Assembly (NCBI RefSeq): GCF_017312365.1 | Contig: NZ_BLJI01000016.1 | Coordinates: forward strand, 1-64,000 | DNA length: 64,000 nt | Direction: 5' to 3' | From: Chroococcus sp. FPU101 | GTDB taxonomy: Bacteria > Cyanobacteriota > Cyanobacteriia > Cyanobacteriales > Microcystaceae | Shown here: one piece after another, positions 46,758 to 56,747 of the stretch | Layout: each line of letters opens with the position of its first letter | Numbering within the stretch: position 1 is the stretch's first letter | The notes under the pieces: generated by a model | Seen by the model: the letters and a program-made list of their open reading frames with translations, nothing else | The model's database searches: none | What the model was told of the DNA's origin: nothing | Translations under genes and position numbers: made by a program

Positions 46758-47932
46758 AAATTAAAACCACCTGTTACCCCATCAATATCTAAGATTTCAC
46801 CTGCAAAATATAAACCCGAACAGATTTTACTTTCCATCGTCTTGAAATCAACTTCTTTTAAATTTACACCTCCACAGGTGACAAACTCATCTTTAAAAAC
46901 CCCTTTTCCAGTAATTTGATACTGACTTTGGGTTAATTCTTGCACCAATTGATTTAAAGAATTTTTCGATAACTCCGCCCAAATCAGTTCAATATCTATT
47001 TTTAGATAACTTAATAAGCTTTGCCAGAGACGCTTAGGTAAGGAGAATGGACAAAAACTAAATACTTTTCGTTTAGGATGCTCATTTTTAATCGTAATTA
47101 ATTCTTGTCGCAGCGTTTCAGAATTATATTCACTGAGCCAATTGACTTGTAATGCCATCTTATAATGATGCTCATGTAACACTCTAGCACCCCAAGCCGA
47201 TAATTTGAGAACTGCGGGGCCACTTAAACCCCAATGAGTAACTAAAACAGGCCCCATTTGTTCTAATTTAGTTTTATCGGGAGTCAGTAAACGTACAGTC
47301 GCATTTTCGACGCTAACCCCTGCTAAATCCCTCAGACGAACATCCTTAATTTGAAACGTGAATAAAGACGGTACAGGTGAAATAATCGTATGTCCTAAAT
47401 CTTTTGCCCAACGATATCCCAGTGGGTTACTACCAGTCGCAAGTAAAAGACGATCGCATTTTAAAATATTTCCAGACTTGAAAACAACCTCAAAGCCATC
47501 TGAAGTCTTACTAACTGATTGTACTACCGCATTCGTCATCAGTTTTACGCCATCAGAAAACGCCGTATCCATCAGACAATTAACAATAGTAGTCGAATCA
47601 TCCGTTACAGGGAACATTCGGCCATCTGCTTCCGTTTTTAACTTAACCCCTTGCGCCCCAAACCAACTTATCGTATCTTTTGGTTGAAAACGAGTAAACG
47701 CACCTCTTAACGCTTTACTCCCTCTCGGATAGTAATTAATTAACTGAGATGGTTCAAAACAATGATGAGTAACATTGCATCTACCCCCACCTGAAATACG
47801 AACTTTAGTCAGGGGTTCTCGTCCTGCTTCTAATAAAGTAATCTGTGTATTAGGGTAGGTTTTCGCGCAGGTAATGGCACCAAAAAAACCCGCCGCCCCT
47901 CCACCAATGACAATAATTTTAAGTTGAGTCAT
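46703..47932 (-). CDS. HI0933/YhiN-family FAD-dependent oxidoreductase
   Basis: This 409-aa flavoprotein has the dinucleotide-binding start VIGGGAAGFFGAITCAKTYP and the family signature VRISGGGRCNVTHHCF. A middle insert domain follows, then the FAD-closing YFAGEILDIDGVTGGFNFQ with AWTTSWLAGKAMG. The HI0933/YhiN family has no firmly established reaction. It ends inside the convergent phosphatase gene (55-bp overlap), and upstream of its start is the BrnA antitoxin gene on the same strand, 16 bp away. Confidence 0.9.
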   Translation of the reverse strand: MTQLKIIVIGGGAAGFFGAITCAKTYPNTQITLLEAGREPLTKVRISGGGRCNVTHHCFEPSQLINYYPRGSKALRGAFTRFQPKDTISWFGAQGVKLKTEADGRMFPVTDDSTTIVNCLMDTAFSDGVKLMTNAVVQSVSKTSDGFEVVFKSGNILKCDRLLLATGSNPLGYRWAKDLGHTIISPVPSLFTFQIKDVRLRDLAGVSVENATVRLLTPDKTKLEQMGPVLVTHWGLSGPAVLKLSAWGARVLHEHHYKMALQVNWLSEYNSETLRQELITIKNEHPKRKVFSFCPFSLPKRLWQSLLSYLKIDIELIWAELSKNSLNQLVQELTQSQYQITGKGVFKDEFVTCGGVNLKEVDFKTMESKICSGLYFAGEILDIDGVTGGFNFQSAWTTSWLAGKAMGAV

Positions 47933-47948
47933 GAATTTAATTTACTGA

Positions 47949-48212
47949 CTATCGACGAGCATCTGCATACATTTTTAAAGCTGCATCGATCAATTTATGA
48001 AAATCTTCGTTTTGTGACTGATACCATTTTACAAGATCAGAATCGACATGAAGCGTGACTGATACTTTTGTTTTAGGCATTCTGAGAGTTGCATTAGCAA
48101 AAAATTCATCATCTAGAGGAGGAATGTCTGATGTATCGATCTCATCATTCGTCATTTGCTCAATTCTATCCCAATCGGTTTTTAAGATATCGTTCAAATT
48201 CGCTTCGTTCAT
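47949..48212 (-). CDS. brnA: BrnA antitoxin
   Basis: This 87-aa protein has the BrnA pattern: an acidic N-terminus (DDEFFANATLRMPK), then the ribbon-helix-helix part KVSVTLHVDSDLVKWYQSQ and LIDAALKMYADARR. BrnA binds DNA and neutralises the ribonuclease toxin BrnT. In intact systems brnT overlaps brnA; here only the last 42 or so codons of brnT remain upstream. The gene is thus an orphan antitoxin and may still repress its promoter. Confidence 0.85.
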   Translation of the reverse strand: MNEANLNDILKTDWDRIEQMTNDEIDTSDIPPLDDEFFANATLRMPKTKVSVTLHVDSDLVKWYQSQNEDFHKLIDAALKMYADARR

Positions 48213-48294
48213 GTTTACGAGCTTTTTTTAAAGAAATAATACGGATAGACTCGTTATCGAGTACAGTAACGAACAAAAAAGTAACTATAGAATT
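48166..48294 (-). pseudogene. brnT: 3' remnant of brnT toxin gene
   Basis: The stretch reads NSIVTFLFVTVLDNESIRII then SLKKARKHERSEFERYLKNR and stops inside brnA. The motif RIIS-KKA-KHER is the C-terminal end of BrnT (family form RIISARKATxxER). The N-terminal half with most active-site residues is gone. The remnant follows, in the same frame, directly after the stop codon of the 85-aa gene upstream, as if a deletion had joined them. Confidence 0.75.
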
Positions 48295-48552
48295 CTAGTA
48301 GAGAATATGATCAATTTTTTCAGCATAATTAGTAATTATCTCACCCTGTTCATTTTGGCCAACGATATATTTAGAGTCGGGCTGAGAAATTTCAAGTGTT
48401 CCACCTAATTTCCAAGTTTCGGTCTGAGTAATATTGTAACTTTCGGTTTCTATATATTTTTCTAAAGCTATGGCGATGATATCAGATAGAGGGAGGCTCA
48501 GACTATTGAGAGATATCAGTTCATCGGGAATATCAATCGTGATTTGAGTCAT
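48295..48552 (-). CDS. Small antitoxin-like protein
   Basis: This 85-aa protein begins TQITIDIPDELIS, typical of short antitoxins, and continues LPLSDIIAIALEKYIETES. A strand-rich C-terminus follows, WKLGGTLEISQPDSKYIVGQ and then IITNYAEKIDHILY. I believe proteins of this type sit next to toxin genes in cyanobacteria, but I cannot name the family. Its stop is followed in the same frame by the brnT remnant, so its partner toxin, if any, has been lost. Confidence 0.6.
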   Translation of the reverse strand: MTQITIDIPDELISLNSLSLPLSDIIAIALEKYIETESYNITQTETWKLGGTLEISQPDSKYIVGQNEQGEIITNYAEKIDHILY

Positions 48553-48728
48553 ATCGTGTTAAATAGCGATCGTTAATATCTTTATCATAGATCTCTAACA
48601 AAGAATTGATAAATGATCTTCCACTTTTTTCCACATTGAAACCCTTATGTAGTCTAGATTTTTGGGACTGACATCCTTTGGAGCTTTCTCTAATCTATAG
48701 AAAGTTAAAGAAAAAAAGGAAACAAACC

Positions 48729-48932
48729 ATGTTAGACAATTCTCTAGTTCCCCAAACTGTTCGTAACTATATAATGGTTAGTGCCACTGTTGTGTTCATG
48801 AGTGTCGGGTTAACGGATTTATTCTATAATCCTCAGAGAATGGGTCAACAGGACAGAATCAATAACTATAGCGATTATGCTAAAGCAGGAATGGTATTTG
48901 CAACTCGTAGTAGTTTGAAAGGCCTAAAATAA
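48729..48932 (+). CDS. 67-aa single-pass membrane protein
   Basis: The ATG follows AAAGGAAACAAACC. The protein begins MLDNSLVPQTVRNYIMVSAT, has one helix (about 12-32, VSATVVFMSVGLTDLFY), and ends in a polar tail (NYSDYAKAGMVFATRSSLKG). Longer versions with alternative starts exist upstream but carry Lys runs and are less likely. It is not a known photosystem subunit to me. It lies 29 bp before the ATP-grasp gene, so it may belong to that operon. Confidence 0.55.
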   Translation: MLDNSLVPQTVRNYIMVSATVVFMSVGLTDLFYNPQRMGQQDRINNYSDYAKAGMVFATRSSLKGLK

Positions 48933-48961
48933 AGGTAAAATTCTAGGAAGAGAGGCGATCC

Positions 48962-50398
48962 GTGCAATTAGAAAACTATAACCCAGAATTATTCTATGAT
49001 GAATTATTTGCCGAATTAGGAAAACCCCGACCGTCTGCTGCACCGTTAATTGAATGGATGAAAGAGTTACCGCTACAAGAACTTCAACAACACCGAGAAA
49101 CCGCGCAAATTGCCTTATTTAACCTGGGAGTCACCTTTAACGTTTATAGTGATAACCAAGGTATTGAAAAAGTCTTCCCATTTGATATTATTCCCCGTAT
49201 TATTGCAGCTAACGAGTGGGAAAACCTCGAAAAAGGTCTTAAGCAACGCATCAAAGCTTTAAACCTATTTTTAGGGGATATCTACAACGAGCAAAGAATT
49301 ATTAAAGATAACATCATACCTACAGAAATTATTGAATCAGCGACCGGTTTTCTCAAACCCTGTATCGGAATGAAACCCGTCGGCGGTATTTGGTGTCATA
49401 TTACAGGAACCGATTTAGTTCGAGATCAAGACGGCGCATGGTATGTTTTAGAAGATAACTTACGGGTTCCTTCTGGTGCGTCCTACTTTCTAGAAAATCG
49501 TCGGGTGATGAAAAGTACCTTCCCCGAAATTTTCCAAACGATGAATGTTAAACCAGTTGATGATTATCCGAGTCATTTACTCGAAACCCTCCTTAATCTT
49601 ACACCACCTCATTTAAGCGATCCGACCGTTGTTGTTCTGACTCCAGGTATCTATAATTCTGCGTACTTTGAACACTCCTTTTTAGCTCAACAAATGGGAG
49701 TAGAATTAGTCGAAGGACGTGACCTAGTGGTTGTTGATGGCTATTTGCAGATGCGAACCACTAAAGGTTTACGTCGCGTTGATGTGATTTATCGTCGCGT
49801 CGATGATGATTTTTTAGACCCCCTCGTTTTTCGTTCTGACTCGTTGTTGGGAGTAGCTGGGTTAATGGAGGTTTTTCAACAAGGACGAGTCGCGTTAGCT
49901 AATGCACCAGGAACGGGAGTCGCCGATGATAAAGTGGTTTACGCTTACGTTCCTGAAATGATTCGCTACTATTTAGGGGAAGAACCTATTTTAAATAATG
50001 TACCCACTTATTTATGTTGGCGCGATCAAGATAAAGATTATGTTTTACACAATTTAGAGAAATTAGTCGTCAAAGCAGCGAATGAGTCGGGGGGGTATGG
50101 AATGTTAATCGGCTCTAATTCTACCATTGAACAACGAGAAGAATTTGCCGATCGTATCAAAGCAAACCCTCGTAATTATATCGCTCAACCGATCCTAAGT
50201 TTATCTCGTGTACCGACGCTCATTGATGATGTGATTGAAGGTCGTCATGTGGACTTACGTCCCTATATCCTACATCGCGGTGATGAAATTTATGTCCATC
50301 CAGGAGGATTAACCCGTGTTGCCCTCAAAAAAGGGTCTTTGGTGGTAAATTCTTCTCAAGGTGGCGGAAGTAAGGATACATGGGTACTTAATCAATAA
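48962..50398 (+). CDS. Circularly permuted ATP-grasp protein (DUF404/DUF407)
   Basis: This 478-aa protein begins at GTG. It shows the DUF404/407 signature: a helical N-terminal part, [52 protein letters not shown], and [20 protein letters not shown] near the end. This is a circularly permuted ATP-grasp fold predicted to form peptide or amide bonds. The next two genes (alpha-E, transglutaminase-like) are its standard partners. No substrate is known. Spacing to the next gene is 14 bp. Confidence 0.9.
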   Translation: MQLENYNPELFYDELFAELGKPRPSAAPLIEWMKELPLQELQQHRETAQIALFNLGVTFNVYSDNQGIEKVFPFDIIPRIIAANEWENLEKGLKQRIKALNLFLGDIYNEQRIIKDNIIPTEIIESATGFLKPCIGMKPVGGIWCHITGTDLVRDQDGAWYVLEDNLRVPSGASYFLENRRVMKSTFPEIFQTMNVKPVDDYPSHLLETLLNLTPPHLSDPTVVVLTPGIYNSAYFEHSFLAQQMGVELVEGRDLVVVDGYLQMRTTKGLRRVDVIYRRVDDDFLDPLVFRSDSLLGVAGLMEVFQQGRVALANAPGTGVADDKVVYAYVPEMIRYYLGEEPILNNVPTYLCWRDQDKDYVLHNLEKLVVKAANESGGYGMLIGSNSTIEQREEFADRIKANPRNYIAQPILSLSRVPTLIDDVIEGRHVDLRPYILHRGDEIYVHPGGLTRVALKKGSLVVNSSQGGGSKDTWVLNQ

Positions 50399-50412
50399 TA
50401 GGGAAAAAAATA

Positions 50413-51420
50413 ATGTTAAGTAGAGTTGCTGATTCAATTTACTGGTTAAATCGTTACATTGAACGCGCTGATAATGTGGCTCGTTTTGTCGATGTTAACT
50501 TAAATCTGATGCTAGATCTACCCGATGGTTTAAGTCAACAATGGGAACCGCTAATCTTAACCACAGGAGATTTAGAATTATTTAAAGAACGCTACGGTAA
50601 AGCAACCCCAGATAATGTGATTCAGTTTTTGACCTTTGATGCTAAGTATCCTAATTCTATTTTCTCATGCGTGCAACTAGCCCGTGAGAATGCGCGATCG
50701 ATTCGTGAAATTATCTCCTCAGAAATGTGGGAACAAGTCAACGGTTTTTTCATGATGGTGAAAGATGCTTCACAACGTCCCGTCAGAACCACTTTACCGA
50801 ATTTCTTCACTCAAACTAAACTCGCTTCACATCGTTTTGCGGGGGTGATGGATGCAACGATGACTCGTAATGAGGGATGGCATTTTGGCCAAATGGGACG
50901 ACTCCAAGAACGGGCCGACAAAACCGCACGTATCCTCGATGTGAAATACTTTTATTTATTACCGTCTGTGGAATGGGTTGGCACACCACTCGATCAAATT
51001 CAGTGGATATCATTGCTCAGATCAGTGAGTGCTTATGAAATGTATCGTAAATCTCAGCGTCGCATTACACCCAACAGTGTAGCAGAATTTTTGATCCTCA
51101 ATCGAGAGTTTCCACGCTCCATCCATTTTTGTTTAAAAGAAGTCGAACGCAGTATGCACGAGGTGACGGGAACACCTATCGGAACATGGTGTAATTCTGC
51201 TGAACGTTCTATTGGAAGATTATGTGCAGAGTTAGGTTATCTCACCATAGATGATGTTATAGAAGTAGGATTACACGAATTTCTCGACCAAATGCAAAAA
51301 CGGATTAATGAAGTTGGGGTGAAAATGTGGGAAACGTTTTTTGCCATTGAACCGATAGTTAACACAACAACCATGACCATGAGTCAACGTCTAGGTAACA
51401 TGAGTCAAACAATGGGTTAA
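50413..51420 (+). CDS. Alpha-E domain protein (DUF403)
   Basis: This 335-aa all-helical protein starts MLSRVADSIYWLNRYIERAD and includes NARSIREIISSEMWEQVN, the alpha-E/DUF403 pattern, with RADKTARILDVKYFYLLP and a long C-terminal helical region. It is the constant partner of circularly permuted ATP-grasp proteins and is thought to join a peptide-synthesis complex. The function is unproven. It lies 14 bp downstream of the ATP-grasp gene, and the transglutaminase-like gene begins 5 bp later. Confidence 0.9.
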   Translation: MLSRVADSIYWLNRYIERADNVARFVDVNLNLMLDLPDGLSQQWEPLILTTGDLELFKERYGKATPDNVIQFLTFDAKYPNSIFSCVQLARENARSIREIISSEMWEQVNGFFMMVKDASQRPVRTTLPNFFTQTKLASHRFAGVMDATMTRNEGWHFGQMGRLQERADKTARILDVKYFYLLPSVEWVGTPLDQIQWISLLRSVSAYEMYRKSQRRITPNSVAEFLILNREFPRSIHFCLKEVERSMHEVTGTPIGTWCNSAERSIGRLCAELGYLTIDDVIEVGLHEFLDQMQKRINEVGVKMWETFFAIEPIVNTTTMTMSQRLGNMSQTMG

Positions 51421-51425
51421 TAAAA

Positions 51426-52274
51426 GTGCGTTATTTAATTCAACATACAACGGTTTACACCTATGATAAACCCGTTTCGCCCAATCCCCATCTGATTCGT
51501 TTACGTCCTCGCTCAGATGGATGGCAAAAACTTCATGATTTTCAATGTTTAATTACGCCAGAACCAACAGGCATTTCTGAGATAATTGATTTAGATGGCA
51601 ATGCTCTCTTGAGGGTCTGGTTTAAACAAGAAACAGAACAGCTAAAAATAGAAATTAATAGCAATGTAGAAACGTTTAAAACCAACCCTTTTGATTTTCT
51701 TTATGAACCTTGGGCTTTAAGTATGCCACTTGATTATCCAAGTTCTTTAGCCAAACAACTACAGTCCTATCTCACACCCTACAATATTGCACCCGATCCC
51801 ATTTCGATCCAACTCGCACAAGAAATTTTACACGAAGTCAATAACAGCACAGGCGATTTTTTATTTACCTTAATGGATCGAATATACAGAAATTGCGAAC
51901 AAGTCGTACGACATAGCGAGGATATCTGGTCACCCAGCATAACTTGGACAAAAAAGCAAGGGGCTTGTCGGGATTTGGTGGTGTTATTTATGGATGTTTG
52001 TCGTTCTGTTGGCTTAGCAACACGGTTTGTTAGTGGATATCAAGAGGGTGATTCCGATACAGAAGAATTTGATCTTCATGCTTGGGTAGAGGTTTATCTA
52101 CCAGGTGGGGGATGGCGAAGTTATGATCCGACTCATGGGTTATTAGTGAGCGATCGTCATATTGCTCTAGTTAGTAGTGCCATTCCTTGCTATGCCTCGC
52201 CAATAGTCGGTTCAGTAACACCCGTTGCCCAGTCTAATCTCCAAGCACACATCAAAATTAGAAAAATATCTTAA
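51426..52274 (+). CDS. Transglutaminase-like cysteine protease
   Basis: This 282-aa protein starts at GTG with RYLIQHTTVYTYDKPVSPNP, the bacterial transglutaminase N-terminal domain. The catalytic triad is Cys in KKQGACRDLVVLF, His in FDLHAWVEVYLPGGGW and Asp in YDPTHG. It is the third member of the ATP-grasp/alpha-E operon and is expected to act on or trim the product of the ATP-grasp enzyme. It starts five bases after the alpha-E stop. Confidence 0.9.
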   Translation: MRYLIQHTTVYTYDKPVSPNPHLIRLRPRSDGWQKLHDFQCLITPEPTGISEIIDLDGNALLRVWFKQETEQLKIEINSNVETFKTNPFDFLYEPWALSMPLDYPSSLAKQLQSYLTPYNIAPDPISIQLAQEILHEVNNSTGDFLFTLMDRIYRNCEQVVRHSEDIWSPSITWTKKQGACRDLVVLFMDVCRSVGLATRFVSGYQEGDSDTEEFDLHAWVEVYLPGGGWRSYDPTHGLLVSDRHIALVSSAIPCYASPIVGSVTPVAQSNLQAHIKIRKIS

Positions 52275-52626
52275 TTATTTTAAGCCAAATTAGGATGATG
52301 AATAAACATTAATCACTCAAATGCTTTTAGTTCTTACTTCTACTTAATAGGATTAAGTAGGGAAAATATCATATATCATAAGTGTCTCAAAGTAAATCAT
52401 TATAATTATTCATTTATTCATTACACTCCCAACCGTAATCGACTTCTGTGAGAACGCTAAACTAAGAAAAAATCGAAAAATACTGTTAAAACTTCCTGAG
52501 AAACGTTAACATAAATTAACAAGAGTCATCATCGAATCAATTCAAAGAGGTCACCTTGGGTCAACTGTTAGCCACCCCATCGCTCACTCTAGAACTATAT
52601 CCCCGCCTAACCAGGAGGCTTATCGC
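52275..52626. other. 352-bp region upstream of ftsH
   Basis: This region is AT-rich, with no open frame of protein character. It ends with an AGGAGG-type ribosome-binding site (CAGGAGGC) eight bases before the ftsH GTG. The promoter must lie here; no certain boxes were found. Confidence 0.45.
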
Positions 52627-54483
52627 GTGAACAAAAATAATAATAATAAGAAATGGCGTAACGCTGGATTATATGCGCTTTTGCTGATTGTCGTTTTAGC
52701 ATTAGGATCAGCATTCCTAGACCGACAACCAGAACCTCATACCACATGGAAATATAGCAAATTCTTAGAAGAAGTCAGAAATCGTACAGTAGAAAGTGTT
52801 AGATTAAGTGCCGATCGCACTCGTGCCAAAGTTCCAACACAAGACGGAACACAGGTTTACGTTAACCTACCCAACGATCCCCAACTGATCAACATCCTGA
52901 CCGAAAATGGCGTAGATATCTCCGTCGAACCTCAAAAAGATGATGGAATGTGGGTACGCGCCTTAAGTAGCCTATTCTTCCCCATCTTATTACTCGCGGG
53001 TCTTTTCTTCCTCCTCAGACGAGCGCAAAGTGGCCCAGGTTCTCAAGCAATGAACTTCGGCAAGTCTAAAGCAAGAGTTCAAATGGAACCCCAAACACAA
53101 GTTACCTTCGGGGATGTCGCAGGGATCGACCAAGCAAAACTAGAACTTGCTGAAGTAGTAGACTTCCTGAAAAATGCCGATCGCTTTACCGCCATTGGTG
53201 CAAAAATTCCTAAAGGTGTTCTATTAGTCGGGCCTCCAGGAACAGGTAAAACCCTTTTAGCGCGGGCCGTTGCGGGTGAAGCGGGTGTCCCCTTCTTCAG
53301 TATCTCTGGTTCTGAATTTGTCGAAATGTTCGTCGGGGTGGGTGCATCTCGCGTTCGTGACCTCTTTGAACAAGCAAAAGCTAACGCACCTTGTATCGTC
53401 TTCATCGATGAAATTGATGCAGTCGGTCGTCAACGGGGTGCAGGTTTAGGGGGTGGTAACGATGAAAGAGAACAAACCTTAAACCAACTCCTCACCGAAA
53501 TGGATGGTTTTGAAGGCAATACAGGTATCATCATCATCGCTGCAACTAACCGTCCCGACGTACTAGATGCAGCATTACTTCGCCCTGGTCGTTTTGATCG
53601 TCAAGTCGTCGTTGATCGCCCAGACTATGCAGGACGTAAAGAAATTCTCTTAGTTCATGCACGTGGGAAAACTCTGGCCCAAGACGTTGACCTTGATAAA
53701 ATTGCGCGTCGGACTCCTGGTTTTACGGGTGCGGATCTTTCTAACCTACTCAACGAAGCAGCTATCTTAGCGGCCCGTCGTAACCTGACTGAAATTTCGA
53801 TGGATGAGATCAATGATGCAATTGATCGAGTTCTCGCTGGCCCTGAGAAGAAAAACCGCGTGATGAGCGAAAAACGTAAAACCTTAGTCGCTTATCATGA
53901 AGCAGGACACGCTTTAGTCGGTGCCTTAATGCCAGACTATGACCCCGTACAAAAAATTAGCATTATTCCTCGCGGTCGTGCAGGTGGTTTAACTTGGTTT
54001 ACTCCTAGTGAAGATCGCATGGAGTCGGGTTTATACTCTCGTTCCTACCTACAAAACCAAATGGCTGTTGCACTCGGTGGACGACTTGCCGAAGAAATTA
54101 TCTTTGGTGAAGAAGAAGTGACTACAGGTGCCTCCAATGACTTACAACAAGTCGCACGAGTAGCGCGTCAGATGGTGACCCGTTTTGGGATGAGCGATCG
54201 TCTTGGCCCTGTTGCCCTTGGTCGTCAAAATGGTGGTGGTGTCTTCCTTGGTCGTGAAATTGCTTCAGATAGAGACTTTTCTGATGAAACCGCAGCAGCA
54301 ATTGACGAAGAAGTCCGCAACCTTGTCGAACAAGCTTATCGTCGTGCTAAAGATGTTTTAGTTGGAAACCGTCACGTTTTAGATCAACTTGCTCAAATGC
54401 TAGTGGAAAAAGAAACCGTAGACGCAGACGAATTACAAAATATCTTGGCTAACAATGAGGTGAAAATGGCTGCTTTAGCTTAA
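52627..54483 (+). CDS. ftsH: ATP-dependent zinc metalloprotease FtsH
   Basis: This 618-aa membrane protease has two N-terminal helices (about 13-30 and 112-128), an AAA+ domain with Walker A GPPGTGKT (about 200), Walker [14 protein letters not shown] and the second region of homology [20 protein letters not shown]. The zinc motif HEAGH is at about residue 424. Cyanobacteria carry several FtsH proteins, including those that degrade damaged D1; this length and sequence fit that group, but I cannot assign the paralogue number. It starts at GTG after CAGGAGGC. It seems monocistronic. Confidence 0.96.
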   Translation: MNKNNNNKKWRNAGLYALLLIVVLALGSAFLDRQPEPHTTWKYSKFLEEVRNRTVESVRLSADRTRAKVPTQDGTQVYVNLPNDPQLINILTENGVDISVEPQKDDGMWVRALSSLFFPILLLAGLFFLLRRAQSGPGSQAMNFGKSKARVQMEPQTQVTFGDVAGIDQAKLELAEVVDFLKNADRFTAIGAKIPKGVLLVGPPGTGKTLLARAVAGEAGVPFFSISGSEFVEMFVGVGASRVRDLFEQAKANAPCIVFIDEIDAVGRQRGAGLGGGNDEREQTLNQLLTEMDGFEGNTGIIIIAATNRPDVLDAALLRPGRFDRQVVVDRPDYAGRKEILLVHARGKTLAQDVDLDKIARRTPGFTGADLSNLLNEAAILAARRNLTEISMDEINDAIDRVLAGPEKKNRVMSEKRKTLVAYHEAGHALVGALMPDYDPVQKISIIPRGRAGGLTWFTPSEDRMESGLYSRSYLQNQMAVALGGRLAEEIIFGEEEVTTGASNDLQQVARVARQMVTRFGMSDRLGPVALGRQNGGGVFLGREIASDRDFSDETAAAIDEEVRNLVEQAYRRAKDVLVGNRHVLDQLAQMLVEKETVDADELQNILANNEVKMAALA

Positions 54484-54543
54484 TTTTAATTCACTTAAAT
54501 TATTAATTTTCGGGTGGGTCTTGTACTCACCCATTTTTTTGTT

Positions 54544-55342
54544 ATGTACGATAATGTCTGTAAATTTATTGCAGAAATGTTTTCCGAAGATTTTGCAACT
54601 TGGTTATTAGGTGTACCTATTCCTTTAACTGAATTAAAACCGACTGAACTATCTTTACAACCGATCCGAGCAGATTCATTAATTTTTTTACAGTCCGATA
54701 ATCTGATTTTACATATTGAATTTCAGACCGAACCAAAAACAGATATTCCTTTTCGGATGGCTGATTATCGCTTACGTGTGTATCGTAAATTTCCTCAAAA
54801 AGAAATGTATCAAGTTGTTATCTATCTCAAAAAATCGAATTCAGAATTGATACAACAAAACACATTTGATCTAACCGAGTTAAGGCATCGATTTAATGTC
54901 ATTCGTCTGTGGGAAGAGTCACCAGAACCATTTTTAAATAAACCTGGCTTATTTCCATTTGCTGTACTCACTCAAACCGAAAACCCAATTAATGTGTTAA
55001 CGCAAGTAGCCGAAAAAATCAATCAAATATCCCAACCGAACAACACAAAGTGATCTAGCAGCATCGACTGCCATCTTAGCTGGGTTATCATTAAATCAGA
55101 GAGACATCAGACAAATTCTCAGGAGCGAAATTATGAGAGAATCAGTAATCTATCAAGAAATCTTAGCCGAGGGTGAACAAATCGGCGAACGAAGAGGCGA
55201 ACAAATAGGTGAACAACAAGCTACCGAAAAAATTGCTCTTAATTTACTACAAGCAGGTATGAAAATAGAACAAGTTGCACAAATGACCGAGCTAACAATC
55301 GAACAAATACAAGCTCTACGATCGAGATTAGAAAATAATTAG
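54544..55342 (+). pseudogene. Rpn/DUF2887-like PD-(D/E)XK nuclease broken by a frameshift
   Basis: From the ATG at 54544 the protein reads MYDNVCKFIAEMFSEDFATW, with D in RADSLIFL and E-x-Q in HIEFQTEP, the core of Rpn/DUF2887-type PD-(D/E)XK proteins. The frame ends at 55053 (QPNNTK). The expected continuation DLAASTAILAGLSLNQRDIR and QILRSEIMRESVIYQEIL, then a Gly-Glu-Gln-rich coiled tail, follows in the +1 frame to 55342. One inserted or two deleted bases near 55048 would split it. In these families the tail is needed for folding, so the gene is probably inactive, or the sequence has an error. Confidence 0.75.
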
Positions 55343-55382
55343 ATTAGCGTACAATATTACGAGTCAACGAAACATAAAAAAT

Positions 55383-56487
55383 ATGGAAACGACAGAACTA
55401 AAAAGAGAAATCGAGCAAATCGGATCGCGCCTGGGGAAAACCCAGGACTATCTTTGACTTAAAATCATTAAAAGCCCAAATTCAAGATTTAGAACAAGTC
55501 GCCGCACAACCAACATTTTGGGACAGTCCCGAAACAGCCCAAAGTACCCTACAAAAATTAGATGAAGCTAAATCTAAAATTGAACAGTACCACAAGTGGA
55601 AAAGCCAATTAGAAGATACTAAAGCAATCGCAGAACTTTTAGAATTAGAAGAAGATCAATCCCTTATTGAAGAAGCAGAAAACACGCTCACTCAAATAAA
55701 ACATGATTTAGACCGTTGGGAACTGCAACAACTTCTATCTGGACTTTATGATGCAGAGGGAGCGGTTTTAACGATTAATGCGGGTGCAGGGGGTACAGAT
55801 GCTCAAGACTGGGCCGATATGCTACTCAGGATGTACACTCGTTGGGCAGAAAAACAGGGCTATAAGGTACGTCTAGCCGAAATTTCTGAAGGAGACGAAG
55901 CAGGAATTAAATCCGCTACGTTAGAGATAGAAGGTCGCTACGCCTACGGATATCTCAAAAGTGAAAAAGGCACTCATCGCTTGGTTAGAATTTCCCCATT
56001 TAATGCCAATGATAAGCGACAAACAAGCTTTGCTGGTGTGGAAATTATGCCCGCGTTAGATAATGATTCAATTAAATTAGATATTCCCGAAAAAGACCTA
56101 GAAATAACAACCTCTCGTGCAGGAGGAAAAGGGGGTCAAAACGTCAACAAAGTAGAAACCGCCGTCCGTATTGTTCATTTACCGACGGGGATCGCAGTTA
56201 GATGTACCCAAGAGCGATCGCAGTTACAAAATAAAGAAAAAGCTCTTGCTATTCTCAAAGCTAAATTATTAATTGTCGCCCAAGAACAACGAGCGCAAGA
56301 AATTGCCGAAATTCGCGGCGATATGGTCGAAGCTGCATGGGGAACCCAAATTCGTAATTATGTCTTTCATCCCTATCAAATGGTCAAAGACTTACGCACC
56401 AACGTCGAAACTAGCGATGTGACAGGTGTCATGAATGGGGAGATTGATCCGTTTATTGAGGCCTATCTCCGTCAAATTCCTGAATAA
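55383..56487 (+). CDS. prfB: Peptide chain release factor 2 (programmed +1 frameshift)
   Basis: RF2 recognises UGA and UAA and ends translation. The gene begins at ATG 55383, runs 24 codons ([20 protein letters not shown]) and meets TGA at 55455-55457. Reading shifts +1 at CTT TGA C, giving [16 protein letters not shown], and continues to the stop at 56487, about 367 aa in all, the normal length. GGQ lies in [17 protein letters not shown] shorter frame starting about 55819 would miss the N-terminal domain and is wrong. Upstream is the broken Rpn-like gene. Confidence 0.95.
55444..55458 (+). promoter_or_regulatory. prfB frameshift site
   Basis: AGGACTATCTTTGAC contains the codons CTT and TGA followed by C, as in bacterial prfB. 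A short purine run (AGGA) lies five bases before CTT and can act as the internal Shine-Dalgarno element; it is weaker than the E. coli AGGGGG. Low RF2 levels favour slippage at TGA, giving autoregulation. Confidence 0.9.
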
Positions 56488-56557
56488 TCAGCAAAACGCT
56501 ATTTAGGTTAACAAACTGTTACATTAGAATCAGTTCTATTTTTCAAAATACATCATT

Positions 56558-56743
56558 ATGAGTGATACACCTATTGAGGCACCTACCACACAGCCAAATT
56601 CATCTTCTGAACCGCAAGCTAGTTATGTTAAACTCGCAATGCGTAACATGGTACGCAAAAGAGGTACATCTTTAAAACATTTCTTCCTAACCACAGCAGG
56701 TTTATTAGCATTGCTAGTTGGTTTATCCTATCTCACTCGTTAA
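56558..56743 (+). CDS. DUF3285 family small membrane protein
   Basis: This 61-aa protein has a polar N-terminal half rich in Pro, Ser and Thr, then YVKLAMRNMVRKRGTSLKHF and a hydrophobic end (LTTAGLLALLVGLSYLTR). This is the pattern of the cyanobacterial DUF3285 family, function unknown. Its stop is followed four bases later by the ybeY ATG, so they are likely one transcript. Confidence 0.85.
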   Translation: MSDTPIEAPTTQPNSSSEPQASYVKLAMRNMVRKRGTSLKHFFLTTAGLLALLVGLSYLTR

Positions 56744-56747
56744 ATTT

